Below, in pieces: positions 24,782-33,760 of a stretch of 64,000 nucleotides of DNA. Below the pieces are notes generated by a model. The model was not told the DNA's origin. It did not search any database and was given only the letters and a program-made list of their open reading frames with translations. Position 1 is the stretch's first letter. Each line of letters starts with the position of its first letter. The stretch spans positions 62,001-126,000 of the forward strand of contig CAXTHM010000001.1 of NCBI GenBank assembly GCA_964244115.1, given 5' to 3'. Origin of the DNA: CADCWK01 sp964244115. Its GTDB lineage: Bacteria > Chloroflexota > Chloroflexia > Thermomicrobiales > UBA6265. The translations under genes and the position numbers were made by a program.

Positions 24782-25240
24782 TCATACCGTTCTTGGCATC
24801 AGTTGCCCCTCACGGATGAATCGCCTCACGCGGCTCTCATCAATGCAATGCATCGACAGGAGATTGAACGAGGCGTTCGAGTCAGCGCCGATGACGGCGG
24901 TGATCGGCACAAGCCGGCCAGACAGCGGGTCACTGACGTAGAAGATGACCTCCCACTTCGCCCCCTCCTTGGATCGCTCCACGACGCGCAACCACGTCCA
25001 GTCTGCGATGAACATCGTGAGATCCAGGTAGATGGCGACATAGCGCAGGTGCTTGGTTCGCTGCTTCTGATCGATTGCTGGGCTGACCCGCAGATAGGGC
25101 GTGGGCGCCTCGATAAGCCGCTGGAGATCCGCAGGCATCCTCTTGCGCTGTCCAGCCAGTTCCCAACTCAGGACCGCTAGCTGCTCGCTCCCAGGGATGG
25201 CTGGTTCACTCAACGCCAGGATCCGACGGAGGACTGCCAT
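24782..25240 (-). CDS. Hypothetical protein overlapping the adenosyltransferase gene
   Basis: 152 residues from ATG 25240, overlapping the end of the adenosyltransferase by 35 bases in another frame. Residues about 55-110 (LRYVAIYLDLTMFIADWTWLRVVERSKEGAKWEVIFYVSDPLSGRL in outline) alternate strands and helices, and the codons are less GC-rich than the neighbours. No family recognised. The overlap suggests coupling, or that foreign DNA joined within the end of the upstream gene. Confidence 0.5.
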   Translation of the reverse strand: MAVLRRILALSEPAIPGSEQLAVLSWELAGQRKRMPADLQRLIEAPTPYLRVSPAIDQKQRTKHLRYVAIYLDLTMFIADWTWLRVVERSKEGAKWEVIFYVSDPLSGRLVPITAVIGADSNASFNLLSMHCIDESRVRRFIREGQLMPRTV

Positions 25241-25790
25241 CCTGACGCGAGGAGTCCTTCGCCAGCCGGAGGGCGTGGCCGGACTCGCGGTCCTCGAAGC
25301 GGGCGAGGATGAAGAGCAGCGACGACAACCGGTTGAGGTAGCGCAGGATCTCCGGGTTGTCGATCCTGCCCGCCTCCCCCAGCGCGACCGCGAACCGCTC
25401 GGCCCGCCGGGCGACCGTCCGGGCGACGTCGAGCGCGGCGCCGGGGATGCTCTCGCCGGGCAGGACGAACTGCGGCGGCAGCGGCACGTCGGCCGACAAA
25501 CGGTCAGTCTCGGTCTCCAGCCAGGTCGTCCGGTCGGCGCCGAAGGCACGGCTGTCCGGCCGCAGCTCGGACGTGTAGGCCAGCTCGGCCATGATCTCGT
25601 AGAGGTCGCGCTGGGTATCGATCAGCAGAGCTCGGGTCCGGGCCTGGGTCGCGTGGGCCCGAGCCAGCCCGATGGCGGCGCTGGCCTCGTCGAGCTCGCC
25701 GAGGATCTCGATCCGGGGGTCGGACTTGCCGACCCGCGCCCCCAGCAGATCGGTCGCACCCTGATCGCCCTTGCCGGTGTAGAGCCGCAT
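25206..25790 (-). CDS. Cob(I)alamin adenosyltransferase, PduO type
   Basis: Makes adenosylcobalamin from cob(I)alamin and ATP. 194 residues from ATG 25790 (AGGAGA upstream). MRLYTGKGDQGATDLL is the ATP-binding N-terminus, ILGELDEASAAIGLARA the family signature, and ALDVARTVARRAER with YLNRLSSLLFILAR the C-terminal helices of the trimeric enzyme. The last 15 residues (SSRQDGSPPSDPGVE) are atypical, lying just where the next gene overlaps. No cobalamin-biosynthesis genes are adjacent. Confidence 0.88.
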   Translation of the reverse strand: MRLYTGKGDQGATDLLGARVGKSDPRIEILGELDEASAAIGLARAHATQARTRALLIDTQRDLYEIMAELAYTSELRPDSRAFGADRTTWLETETDRLSADVPLPPQFVLPGESIPGAALDVARTVARRAERFAVALGEAGRIDNPEILRYLNRLSSLLFILARFEDRESGHALRLAKDSSRQDGSPPSDPGVE

Positions 25791-26052
25791 GGGATCTCCT
25801 GTCACGGTTGATCGAACTACCGATCAGATCGTCCGAACGATCTGTCCGGACCTCTTGGCCTGCTGTCAGACCAGGCATACGTACGATATGGGCGAAGTGT
25901 ACGTGCGGTCGTCGCCGCGTGTTAAGATGACCCGGATATGCCAGCCAGTCATCGCCCCTGGTTGGCCCGGTTTCGGTCCGTCCGTCACGCTCCCGAGTCG
26001 TGCGGGCCGTCGGCTGATGACTGTACGCTCGACAGGGAAAGGACGTATTCGG

Positions 26053-27372
26053 ATGGACCGCTATCTCCGTCGGGTCCCCGGCGAGCCAGGGTCACTCCGG
26101 AAGCTCCCCGACCTCCCGCCGTACCCGTTCGCGCCCGACGACGGCGTCCCCGACGGGGCGCCCCAGGACGCATTCGACGACGAGCCCGACGATACCGATG
26201 ACGTCCCTGTCGCAACCCTCGCGCCGGAGCCCGATTTCGCGCCCCTGCGCCGCGGCACGCCCGAGCGCCCACTCCGCATCGGCGTGATCGGGGTCGGGAT
26301 GGGTGCGGCGGTCCACATCCCGGCCGTGATGCACATGGCCGAGACGGATCTGATCGCGATCTGCGCCCGCCGGACCGGCCGGGCGATCGCCATCGCCGCC
26401 CAGTACGAGGTCCCACTGGTGACGACCGACTTCCGCCAGGTCGTCAACGAATCCTCGATCGAGGCCGTCATCATCGCGACCCCGCCCCACCTCCACCACC
26501 AGATGGTGATCGCCGCGCTGGAGGCCGGCAAGCATGTCCTCTGCGAGACGCCGATGGCGCGGTCGTTGGCCGAATCACGGGACATGGCCCGGATGGCCGC
26601 CAACGCCAAGGTCGTCGCGATGGTCAACCATCAGCTGCGGTTCGATCCCGTCCGGGCCCGGATCAAGTCGCTGCTGGACAGCGGCTACATCGGCACGCCG
26701 CAGGCCGTGAACCTGACCGTGTTCCGCTCGACGCTCAGCGACCCGTACTCCCGACCCTTCAGTTGGCACAGCCAGCTGGAGCAGGGCGGCGGGATGCTCG
26801 GGGCGATCGGCTCGCACGAGATCGACTCGCTGCGCTGGTGGCTGGGGGACGTCGAGAGCGTCGCCGGGATCGCCTCGACGATGGTCGACCGCCGGATCAC
26901 CGCCGACGGCGGCGGGATGGCTCGCGTCGACGCCGATGACAACTTCGCATTCGTCCTCCGGTTCGCCTCCGGGGCGCTCGGGACCGTCCACGTGACGACG
27001 ACGTCCGGCGTGGAATCGGGCGAGGAGATCCTGCTGTCCGGCTCCGAGGGGATGCTGATCGCGCAGAGCGGCGGCACGCTGCTCGGCGCTCGCCGCGGCG
27101 AGAGTCAGCTCGTCGAGATCGAGCCGAACGCCGACGACGACACCGACCTGCCGCCTGGCACCCACCCGATGCTGGCGCCGACCTACCGGCTGATCCAGCG
27201 CTGGGTCGCCGCGATCCGGGACGGAGCGGTGTCGCCGTCGCCCTCGTTCCACGACGGGAGCAAGGCGCAGGAGATCATGAACGGCGTCCGGCGCTCCGGC
27301 CAGCAGGGGCAATGGATCGACACCAGCGGTCGCAAGTTCCAGACGGCCATCCCCCGCCACGTCAGCATCTGA
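26053..27372 (+). CDS. Gfo/Idh/MocA-family oxidoreductase
   Basis: 439 residues. The N-terminal 75 are an acidic, Pro-rich extension unusual for the family. Then the Rossmann motif IGVIGVGMGAAVHIPA, the ATPPHLHHQMVIAALEAGKHVLCE stretch (in which the family's EKP is replaced by CETP), and a C-terminal alpha/beta domain with GGGMLGAIGSHEIDSLRWWLG. NAD(P)-dependent sugar or inositol dehydrogenase-type chemistry is expected; the Lys of EKP is missing, so activity may differ. ATG 26053 with AAAGGA upstream. Confidence 0.85.
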   Translation: MDRYLRRVPGEPGSLRKLPDLPPYPFAPDDGVPDGAPQDAFDDEPDDTDDVPVATLAPEPDFAPLRRGTPERPLRIGVIGVGMGAAVHIPAVMHMAETDLIAICARRTGRAIAIAAQYEVPLVTTDFRQVVNESSIEAVIIATPPHLHHQMVIAALEAGKHVLCETPMARSLAESRDMARMAANAKVVAMVNHQLRFDPVRARIKSLLDSGYIGTPQAVNLTVFRSTLSDPYSRPFSWHSQLEQGGGMLGAIGSHEIDSLRWWLGDVESVAGIASTMVDRRITADGGGMARVDADDNFAFVLRFASGALGTVHVTTTSGVESGEEILLSGSEGMLIAQSGGTLLGARRGESQLVEIEPNADDDTDLPPGTHPMLAPTYRLIQRWVAAIRDGAVSPSPSFHDGSKAQEIMNGVRRSGQQGQWIDTSGRKFQTAIPRHVSI

Positions 27373-27443
27373 CCGGTGACTCCGATGCTGGACCGGGCAG
27401 GTGTCGCGTCTGGCAGAGCCTGTATCGCTGAAAGCCCGAGAGA

Positions 27444-27464
27444 CCGGGCGCTGAAGCCGCCCGG
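27444..27464. repeat. Family C palindromic repeat
   Basis: CCGGGCGCTGAAGCCGCCCGG, found again at 53886 and 59207 in reverse. Confidence 0.55.
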
Positions 27465-27648
27465 CAACCCGAAGATGGCCGGAATTGAATGGTCGTCGGT
27501 CGGCGCGGACCGGAGGCTAAAGCCGTCCGGCTCAGGGATGATTCGCAAATGTGGCGTTGAATCGGCGCCTGTATCCGGGTGTAAGGAGCAGGTTTCGTTT
27601 CCGGTGTGTGGATAGAAGTTATAGGTAACCGACCTCAATGGCGAGATC

Positions 27649-27748
27649 GGCTCCCCTCCCTGGGACCCGTTGCAGCCGAACACCGCTTCAGCGGTGAGAG
27701 CGCGACGGGGAGCCGGGGTGGGGTCGGGGGTGGGGACTGCTCCGCCAC
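27649..27748 (+). repeat. Dispersed repeat family A, copy 9
   Basis: GGCTCCCCTCCCTGGGACCC ... ACCGCTTCAGCGGT ... GGGGACTGCTCCGCCAC; more diverged than most copies. Confidence 0.65.
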
Positions 27749-27942
27749 AAGCCAACTCCCGATGAATGCCGCACGACTCCGCAACGTTACCCCCCATCAG
27801 CACCGGTTCGAACGATGAATCGCTCACGATCGGTCTGATATCGATGGCTCCGGTATGATGCGCCTGTTCACCCTGATCCGACCTTCCCTCCCCGGTGGTG
27901 CAATGCCGCCGGGCGCCGCTGACACCGACCTGGAGTCCACCG

Positions 27943-29073
27943 ATGGCCACCGTCCTCTCCGCCGAGCCCCTGTTCGTCTCGCCGCTGTCCCCGCTGGACA
28001 CGCCGGCCCTGATCGTCGACGAGCCGACGATGCAGCGCAACATCGCCGAGATGGCGTCGTTCGCGGCCTCCGCCAGCGTGACGCTACGGCCCCACATCAA
28101 GACGCACAAGACGCCCCAGATCACCCGGCTCCAGATGGCGGCCGGGGCCGTCGGCATCACCTGCGCCAAGCTGGGCGAGGCCGAGGTGATGGTCGAGCAG
28201 GCCGAGGTCAGCGACATCCTGATCGCCTACCCGGTCCTCGGCGCCGCCAAGATCACCCGGCTGCTGGCCCTGATGGAGCGGGCGAGGATGATCGTCGCGC
28301 TGGACAACCGCGAGGTCGGCGAGGCGATCGGACGGGCCGTCGCCCAGCAGGACCGCGCGATCGACGTCTACGTCGAAGTCAATACCGGCGGCGACCGGGC
28401 CGGGGCGCTCGTCGGCGACGAGGCCGTCGAACTGGCGCTGGACCTGGCCCGGATCGCCGGGCTCCGGGTCGTTGGGATCATGACCCATGAGGGCCACGCC
28501 AACAGCGCCGAACCGGACGCCCTGCGGGAGACCGCCCTGACGGCCGGCCACGCGATGGTCGAGACGGCCGACCGCCTCCGTAGCCACGGGCTCGACATCC
28601 GGACGGTCAGCGTCGGCTCGACCCCGGCCGCGCTCTTCACCCCGACGGTCGCCGGCGTGACCGAGATGCGACCCGGCACCTACGTCTTCAACGACAACTC
28701 CGAGTTCCGCCACGGCCGGGTCAGCCCGGCCACCTGCGCCCTCCGGATCCTCGCGACCGTCGTCAGCCACCCGACGGCCGACCGGGCGCTGATCGACTCC
28801 GGCTCCAAGACGCTGGCGATGGACCCGAGCCGCAGCCACCCCGGCCACGGCTACATCGTCGGCCACCCGGAGGCCACGATCACCAAGCTCAGCGAGGAGC
28901 ACGGCTTCGTCCATGTCCCGGCCGGCACACGGGGCCTCGACATCGGGGATCGGGTGGAGGTCATCCCCAACCACGTCTGCCCGACGGTGAACCTGCAGGA
29001 CGAACTCTTCATCGTCCGCGACGGCGACCTGATCGACCGGTGGCCGGTGGCGGCGCGGGGCAAGGTCAGGTAG
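27943..29073 (+). CDS. D-threonine aldolase / D-serine dehydratase-like PLP enzyme
   Basis: 376 residues. Alanine-racemase-type TIM barrel: LDTPALIVDEPTMQRNI, PLP lysine in RPHIKTHKT, HEGHA, and a C-terminal domain with the zinc-ligand motif NHVCPTVN, as in eukaryotic-type D-serine dehydratase and metal-dependent D-threonine aldolase. It would cleave or deaminate D-beta-hydroxy amino acids. ATG 27943 follows TGGAG. Substrate choice is not visible in the sequence. No operon partner. Confidence 0.85.
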   Translation: MATVLSAEPLFVSPLSPLDTPALIVDEPTMQRNIAEMASFAASASVTLRPHIKTHKTPQITRLQMAAGAVGITCAKLGEAEVMVEQAEVSDILIAYPVLGAAKITRLLALMERARMIVALDNREVGEAIGRAVAQQDRAIDVYVEVNTGGDRAGALVGDEAVELALDLARIAGLRVVGIMTHEGHANSAEPDALRETALTAGHAMVETADRLRSHGLDIRTVSVGSTPAALFTPTVAGVTEMRPGTYVFNDNSEFRHGRVSPATCALRILATVVSHPTADRALIDSGSKTLAMDPSRSHPGHGYIVGHPEATITKLSEEHGFVHVPAGTRGLDIGDRVEVIPNHVCPTVNLQDELFIVRDGDLIDRWPVAARGKVR

Positions 29074-29235
29074 GGCGGGGTATTTTGGCTGCGGCGCCTC
29101 GTCGCAGGGTCATGGGCTCTCGCTTCGCTGGCCCTGATAGACGCCAGCAGGCGCCATTGCCCCGCAGGGCGATAACCGATGGTGCAGACACGCGTGTTCA
29201 TGGCGACCCAGCTGGTCGCGCACGCGCTCCTGTCC

Positions 29236-29320
29236 GTCGTAGCGGTGCCGTTCATAGTAGGGGCGATGGCCGCTGCGGCGGCCTGGCTCGCAAGCGTCGC
29301 TCCTGCGACGAACGGCACCC
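29236..29320. repeat. Family B repeat
   Basis: GTAGGGGCGATGGCCGCTGC, GGCGGCCTGGCTCGCAAGCG; the outer parts GGTGCCGTTC and GAACGGCACC are complementary. Confidence 0.6.
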
Positions 29321-29325
29321 CCTGG

Positions 29326-29371
29326 CACGAAAGAACCCTCTCCATCGGCGGATGGAGAGGGTTCTTTCGTG
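29326..29371. terminator. Perfect 21-bp hairpin
   Basis: Arms 29326-29346 and 29351-29371 with loop GGCG, just downstream of dps (minus strand). The top strand reads TTCTTTCGTG at the end, no true U-tract. Confidence 0.65.
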
Positions 29372-29387
29372 AGGTCGATCAGTCTCG

Positions 29388-29894
29388 CTAGTCCTGGAGG
29401 TGCGCCTCGAGGAACCAGAGGTCCATGTCAGTCTGGCGGGAGATGTCGGTGAACAGGTCGGCGCTGTCCTTGTCCTCGAACTCGTCGGCCACGTCGATCG
29501 CCGCCCGGCTGGAGGTGGCGTAGTTGCCCCAGCGCTCGACCAGCGCCGCGACGTGGTCCATCCCGCCGGTGATGTCGGTCGGGTACTCCGGCAACCGCGA
29601 CGCGGCGGCGGACATCTTCACCGTCCCGGTCGCGTAGCCACCGATCGCCGTGACGCGCTCGGCGATCAGGTCGATCCACTCCTCGACGTGCTCGGCGTGG
29701 GCGTCGAACAGCAGATGCAGCTGATAGAAGTCCTTGCCCTTGACGTTCCAGTGCGCCTGCTTGGTCTGGGAGTACAGGTCGAGCGAATCGGCGAGCTGCT
29801 GGTTGAGCGTCTCGATCAGCCGGGCCTTGGTCGGGTCGGGCAGGCTGTTGTGGTTCGGGAACATCCGCGTCGTCGCCTTGCTGGCCGTTGCCAT
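29388..29894 (-). CDS. dps: DNA-protecting ferritin-like protein Dps
   Basis: 168 residues from ATG 29894 (GAGGA six bases upstream). The family signature is clear: QTKQAHWNVKGKDFYQLHLLFDAHAEHVEEWIDLIAERV in outline, supplying the ferroxidase His and Asp residues shared between subunits of the dodecamer. A short basic/polar N-terminus could contact DNA. It stores iron and consumes peroxide under stress. Ends at a perfect hairpin. Confidence 0.93.
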   Translation of the reverse strand: MATASKATTRMFPNHNSLPDPTKARLIETLNQQLADSLDLYSQTKQAHWNVKGKDFYQLHLLFDAHAEHVEEWIDLIAERVTAIGGYATGTVKMSAAASRLPEYPTDITGGMDHVAALVERWGNYATSSRAAIDVADEFEDKDSADLFTDISRQTDMDLWFLEAHLQD

Positions 29895-30321
29895 GAGCGT
29901 CCTCTTTCCTGGGTTGGTCGGATGGGATCGTAGCGATGGGTCCACATGGCGCCGCGGCCGGTCGGGCCCCGGCGGAGCCCGGTCGGGCGCGTACAGGGGG
30001 TCGCTGCGCAGGCCCGGTGCCACAGCATCGCCGGCTCGCCGGGCCGGCACGATCCGGGGACGAGCGCCATCGACGGTGACGACGGATCGGGCTTGTCACG
30101 GGACGAACGATCCGTCGATCCCCGGCCAGATCGGCAAAGCCTGGAAACGGCTGGTGCCAAACCGCTCCTTTCGGTGCCTGTCAGTCAAATTACCGTCGAT
30201 CCTCTGGCTGACAGCCGCATCGCATATTGCCGTGTACGGTCATCTGGGCAGTCGGCTCATCCTCACGCATACTCGACCCACGCCGAATGTGCGTTGAAGC
30301 GGTTCCGCGGCGGGAGCAACC
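29895..30321. other. Intergenic region
   Basis: No supported gene or repeat; lies between dps and the next plus-strand gene, so it should contain both promoters, which I cannot pinpoint. Confidence 0.4.
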
Positions 30322-30711
30322 ATGTCCATGGCGCCTGAGCCGAGCGTTGCAGCCCGGCTCGACCGTGCCCCGACACTGACGCCGGGGAGCTGGGCCAGCT
30401 ATCGCGACCGGATGATCACGGCCGGACAGATGACGGCGCCGGTCCGATGGGCCGGTCTCGCCACGGCCCTGGAGCGGGTACCCGGCGTCTTCATCGTGGC
30501 GGACCGTTTCGGCGACGGCGAGCAGGTCCTCGATATCGGCCATGCCCGTGACCTGCGCGCCCATTTCGCCGACACCCACCGGATCGCCGGCTGGCACAAA
30601 CGGACCTTCGGCGAGGTCGTGATCTACACCATCCCCACCCTGGCCGTCATGGATCGCGTCCGCTCCCCGTCTCCCGACCCGGCCGGCTCACTCGAGCACC
30701 TCTCGGAGTAA
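30322..30711 (+). CDS. Small conserved-looking protein, weakly GIY-YIG-like
   Basis: 129 residues from ATG 30322 (GGGAG upstream). Residues about 52-110 (PGVFIVADRF... VLDIGHARDLRAHFADTH... GEVVIYTIPTLAVMDRVR) resemble the strand-strand-helix order of a GIY-YIG domain, but the GIY tyrosines and the catalytic Arg/Glu are not evident, so an enzyme is doubtful. The N-terminal 40 residues are a helical extension. Confidence 0.5.
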   Translation: MSMAPEPSVAARLDRAPTLTPGSWASYRDRMITAGQMTAPVRWAGLATALERVPGVFIVADRFGDGEQVLDIGHARDLRAHFADTHRIAGWHKRTFGEVVIYTIPTLAVMDRVRSPSPDPAGSLEHLSE

Positions 30712-31000
30712 CCACTCCCTGGCCGCAGTCGCCGGCCTACCCCCTCCCGATCATCGTGCGTTCCAGCCGGTCCGTCCCCCACCGATCGGCTCGTGGTGAT
30801 ACGTCGGCGCCGTGCGCGGTGTACCGGGATCTCCCGACTGTGTCGGGCCGGCACGGTCGGCGCCCGATCGATTATTATGAAGTCGTTAAGATCACCCCGA
30901 TCGACCCGGACCCCGTTCGCTCCGACCCACCCGCGGTTGGGGCGTTCATCGTCCGGGAGGGTCGGGGCGTACCGTCGATTGGGATCTCGTCGTCCGGGGG

Positions 31001-32277
31001 ATGGGTATGGTCATGGAAGAAGTGATCCCGACGGTGACGACGCTCTCGATCGGACCTCGGGCGGCCGTGTCGGTCAACCTGCTCGAAGCCGTCCGGGACG
31101 CCTGGGACCTCGGCACCATCGTCGACATGGCCGGTCTGGGCGACGTCGGTGGGACCTACAATCTGAACGTGCGTCTCCAGACGGATCGCGGCGACGTCGT
31201 CATGCGGGTCTACCGGCCCTGGGTCGAGCCGGAACGGCTGATCGCCGTCCAGGCGCTGCGCGAGGCGCTCTGGCAGGCCGGGGTTCCCGTGATCACGCCA
31301 CTGGTCCGGCCGGACGGCTCGACCACGCTGACCTGGGGGGACCGCCAGATCGAGGTCGAGCCGTGGGTCTCCAGCGATGGCGGTGCCGATAGCTGGGAGC
31401 GCTACCAGGCGGCGGCGATCGACCTCGGCCGGCTCCACGTCGCGCTGCGTCAGGTCCCATTCGGGCGCCGGCACCCGGAAATCCGGGTCGTCGCGCGTGT
31501 TGTCGGCGAGCTCGGACAGGGCGGCGGCCTCGAGGCGCAGGTCGATCTCGACCGCGACCGAGCGGGCGAGCGTTTCCACGATCTCGAGCGGCTTCAGCCG
31601 GCGCGCCTCCGGGAGGGTGCGCTCNNNNNNNNNNCGTCGCGCTGCGTCAGGTCGAGTTGCCGGTCCCGTTCGCGCCGGCTCCCGTCAGCAACGTCCTGAG
31701 CGAGACGACGTTCGACGAGTGGCTGTCCCGCACGCGTCACCAGATCGCGAGCGTCCCGGCCAACCTCCACAGCTTTGCCGCCCTGCACGCCTGCGACGAG
31801 GCGGAGCGCCTGCGCGGGCTCATCGAGGCGATCCCGCGGGAGTCGGCGCCCTTCGTCCAGTTGACGCACGGCGACTTCGCCCACGAGAACGTGCGCTTCT
31901 TCGGGTCCGCGCCGGTCGCGATCCTGGACTTCGACTTCGCGGACTACCGCGACCGGCTCTCGGACATCGCCTACATCAGCTACTGGATGTTCGAGCACCT
32001 CCAGTGGGACCAGCACGCCGCCATCCGGGACTGGCGCCAGGTCGGCGGCATCATCCGGGGCTTCGGCACGACGTCCGGGATGCCGCTCACCCAGGCGGAG
32101 ATCCGGCGGCTGCCGCTGATGATGGCGACCATCCCGCTGAACTGGGTGGCCGAGGCCTGGCTGATGGACGACCCCGTCGCGGCGGTCGGCATCGTCTCGC
32201 CGCAGCTGACGACATCGGCCTGGATGATCGCGAACCACGCCGACCTGTCGGCGATGTGGGCTGCCGACCAGCCCTGA
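31001..32277 (+). CDS. APH-fold phosphotransferase, copy 1 (frame broken by mis-assembled insert)
   Basis: Aminoglycoside-phosphotransferase/choline-kinase fold. The N-lobe (DVGGTYNLNVRLQTDRGDVVMRVYRPW) continues to LGRLHVALRQV at 31456. It resumes at 31654 with ELPVPFAPAPVSNVL, the catalytic loop THGDFAHENVRF, and the metal-binding ILDFDFADY. Between lie 168 bases of an unrelated gene and ten Ns, flanked on both sides by the same 19 bases (CGTCGCGCTGCGTCAGGTC). Removing the insert gives one 359-residue frame closely resembling the next gene. The substrate is unknown; the start is ATG 31001 or one of two nearby ATGs. Confidence 0.8.
31457..31624 (-). other. Chimeric assembly insert: fragment of a UbiB/AarF-type kinase gene
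   Basis: Read on the minus strand it encodes ERTLPEARRLKPLEIVETLA, VAVEIDLRLEAAALSELADN and DDPDFRVP, the conserved core of proteobacterial-type UbiB. It ends at the ten Ns and its other end merges into the 19-base sequence shared with the kinase gene. It should not be taken as part of this genome without checking. Confidence 0.75.
31625..31634. other. Assembly gap (10 N)
   Basis: Joins the foreign UbiB-like fragment to the second half of the kinase gene. Confidence 0.9.
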
Positions 32278-32328
32278 TCGTTCCATACGGATCGGCAGGT
32301 TCGCCCACGGCCGTGGCAGGATGACGCC

Positions 32329-33453
32329 ATGCATGATCCTGCCGATCGTTCAGCCGTCTCCCCGCTCGGTCCACGGGCCACCAGTTCCACTCGGCTGATC
32401 TCAGCGGCGCGGTCAGCCTGGGGCCTGGGCGAGGTTACCGGAACCGGCGACCTCGGTGGGACCTACAACCTCAATCTCCGGCTCTCGATCGATCATAGCG
32501 ACGTCGTCCTCCGGGTCTACCGGCCGTGGGTCTCCCCGGAACGGCTGGCCGCGACCCAGGCGCTCCGGGCGGCGCTCCACCGCCGGGGACTACCGGCCCT
32601 GCCGCCCATCCCGACCGCGTCCGGGGCGATGGCGATCACCGTCGATGACCGGCTCGTCGAGCTCGAGGCGTGGCGGCCGGACGACGGCGGGACGACCACC
32701 CTCGATCGGCTCCTCGCCGCCGCTGACTTGCTCGGGCGCCTGCACGACGGGCTCCGGGCGATCACGCCGGACGTCCCGTTCGTCGCCGCCCCGGTCAGCA
32801 ATGACCTCTCACCGGCCGTCTTCGCCGACTGGCTGGCCCGGACCCGGGGAGCCGTCGGTTCGGCCCCCCGGACGGAGCCGTCCAGGCTGGCGCTCTGGGC
32901 GACGAACGAGGCGGCGGCGATCGCGGAGTCGGCTCGGGCCATCCCACGCGGCTCGCGCCCACGCCAGCTCGTCCATGGCGACTACGGGCATGAGAACGTC
33001 CGCTTCACCGGGTCGGTTGCCACGGCCATCGTGGACTTCGATTTCGTCGAGGTGGGCGAGCGGATTGCCGACGTCGCCGACCTCGCCTTCAGTCCCCACT
33101 GGATGACCGAGTTCGGACAACTCGACCGATCACCGGCCGACCGCGACGGGGACATCGTCCCCGAGCTCATCCGGCGCTACGACGCGGCCACTGATCGGCC
33201 CCTCTCGGATGCCGAGGTCGCGGCCCTGCCCCTCGCGATGGCGGCCATCCCGCTGAACTGGATCGCCGCGTCGTGGCTGCTGGAGGACCCGGTCGCGGCG
33301 GTCGCCCTCGTCGCCCCGGAGCTGCCGACGGCGGCGTGGCTGGTCGCGAATCGTCGCGAACTGGCCACGGTATGGATGGCTCATCGTGCCCGGCGCGGAG
33401 GCCCGTCGCAGGGGCGACCCTTGCGGTCGTCCGGCCGCCACAGCGGCCCGTAA
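32329..33453 (+). CDS. APH-fold phosphotransferase, copy 2
   Basis: 374 residues, a tandem paralogue of the previous kinase (GDLGGTYNLNLRLSIDHSDV, VVLRVYRPWVSPERL, VHGDYGHENVRF with catalytic Asp, AIVDFDFVEV with metal Asp, and AAIPLNWIAASWLLEDPVAAV shared at the end). It may phosphorylate a small molecule such as an aminoglycoside, choline or homoserine; nothing indicates which. The last 21 residues (RRGGPSQGRPLRSSGR and so on) are encoded by a family B repeat that has supplied a new stop codon. Confidence 0.85.
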   Translation: MHDPADRSAVSPLGPRATSSTRLISAARSAWGLGEVTGTGDLGGTYNLNLRLSIDHSDVVLRVYRPWVSPERLAATQALRAALHRRGLPALPPIPTASGAMAITVDDRLVELEAWRPDDGGTTTLDRLLAAADLLGRLHDGLRAITPDVPFVAAPVSNDLSPAVFADWLARTRGAVGSAPRTEPSRLALWATNEAAAIAESARAIPRGSRPRQLVHGDYGHENVRFTGSVATAIVDFDFVEVGERIADVADLAFSPHWMTEFGQLDRSPADRDGDIVPELIRRYDAATDRPLSDAEVAALPLAMAAIPLNWIAASWLLEDPVAAVALVAPELPTAAWLVANRRELATVWMAHRARRGGPSQGRPLRSSGRHSGP

Positions 33454-33460
33454 CGTAGGG
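33383..33460. repeat. Family B repeat forming a gene 3' end
   Basis: GTCGCAGGGGCGACCCTTGC and GGTCGTCCGGCCGCCACAGC are shared with other B copies; here they are translated as the C-terminus of the second kinase. Confidence 0.6.
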
Positions 33461-33599
33461 TCATGGGCTTGCCCTGACCGTCTGCCGCGGCGGTCTTCGC
33501 CGTCAGGCGAGACCGCGGCAACCGCATCAACCCGGTGATCGGTCAGCGCCATGTCTGTAACACCGTGGGGCACAGCGAACATGGCTGAACCCCACACAC

Positions 33600-33690
33600 C
33601 GTTTCGCCCTGCGGGGCGATGGCCGCTGCGGCGGCCTGGCTCGCCAGCGAAGCGAGAGCAAGCCCCTACGACGAACAGCGCTCCCGCGAC
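33600..33690. repeat. Family B repeat
   Basis: CCCTGCGGGGCGATGGCCGC, GGCCTGGCTCGCCAGCGAAG and AGCCCCTACGACGAACAG, matching the copy at 29236. Confidence 0.6.
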
Positions 33691-33721
33691 TGGCAGGAGC
33701 GCTTGCGCGACCAGCATGGAA

Positions 33722-33749
33722 CCCCTCTCCATCCGCGGATGGGGAGGGG
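33722..33749. terminator. 13-bp hairpin with one mismatch
   Basis: CCCCTCTCCATCC pairs with GGATGGGGAGGGG, placed 12 bases downstream of the minus-strand LLM gene. Confidence 0.5.
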
Positions 33750-33760
33750 CCGGGGTGGGG

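Larger units (their letters stand above)
27373..27942. other. Intergenic region rich in repeats
   Basis: Holds a family C palindrome (27444-27464), a second related GGAGGCTAAAGCCGTCCGG near 27510, and a family A copy (27649-27748). No gene seen. Confidence 0.6.
29074..29387. other. Intergenic region with family B repeat and hairpin
   Basis: Contains B modules (29236-29320) and a perfect terminator-like hairpin (29326-29371). No gene. Confidence 0.6.

Noticed and set aside
31457..31624. ubiB gene fragment as a genuine feature
   Set aside because: Flanking microhomology and the N gap point to mis-assembly; reported only as an artefact.
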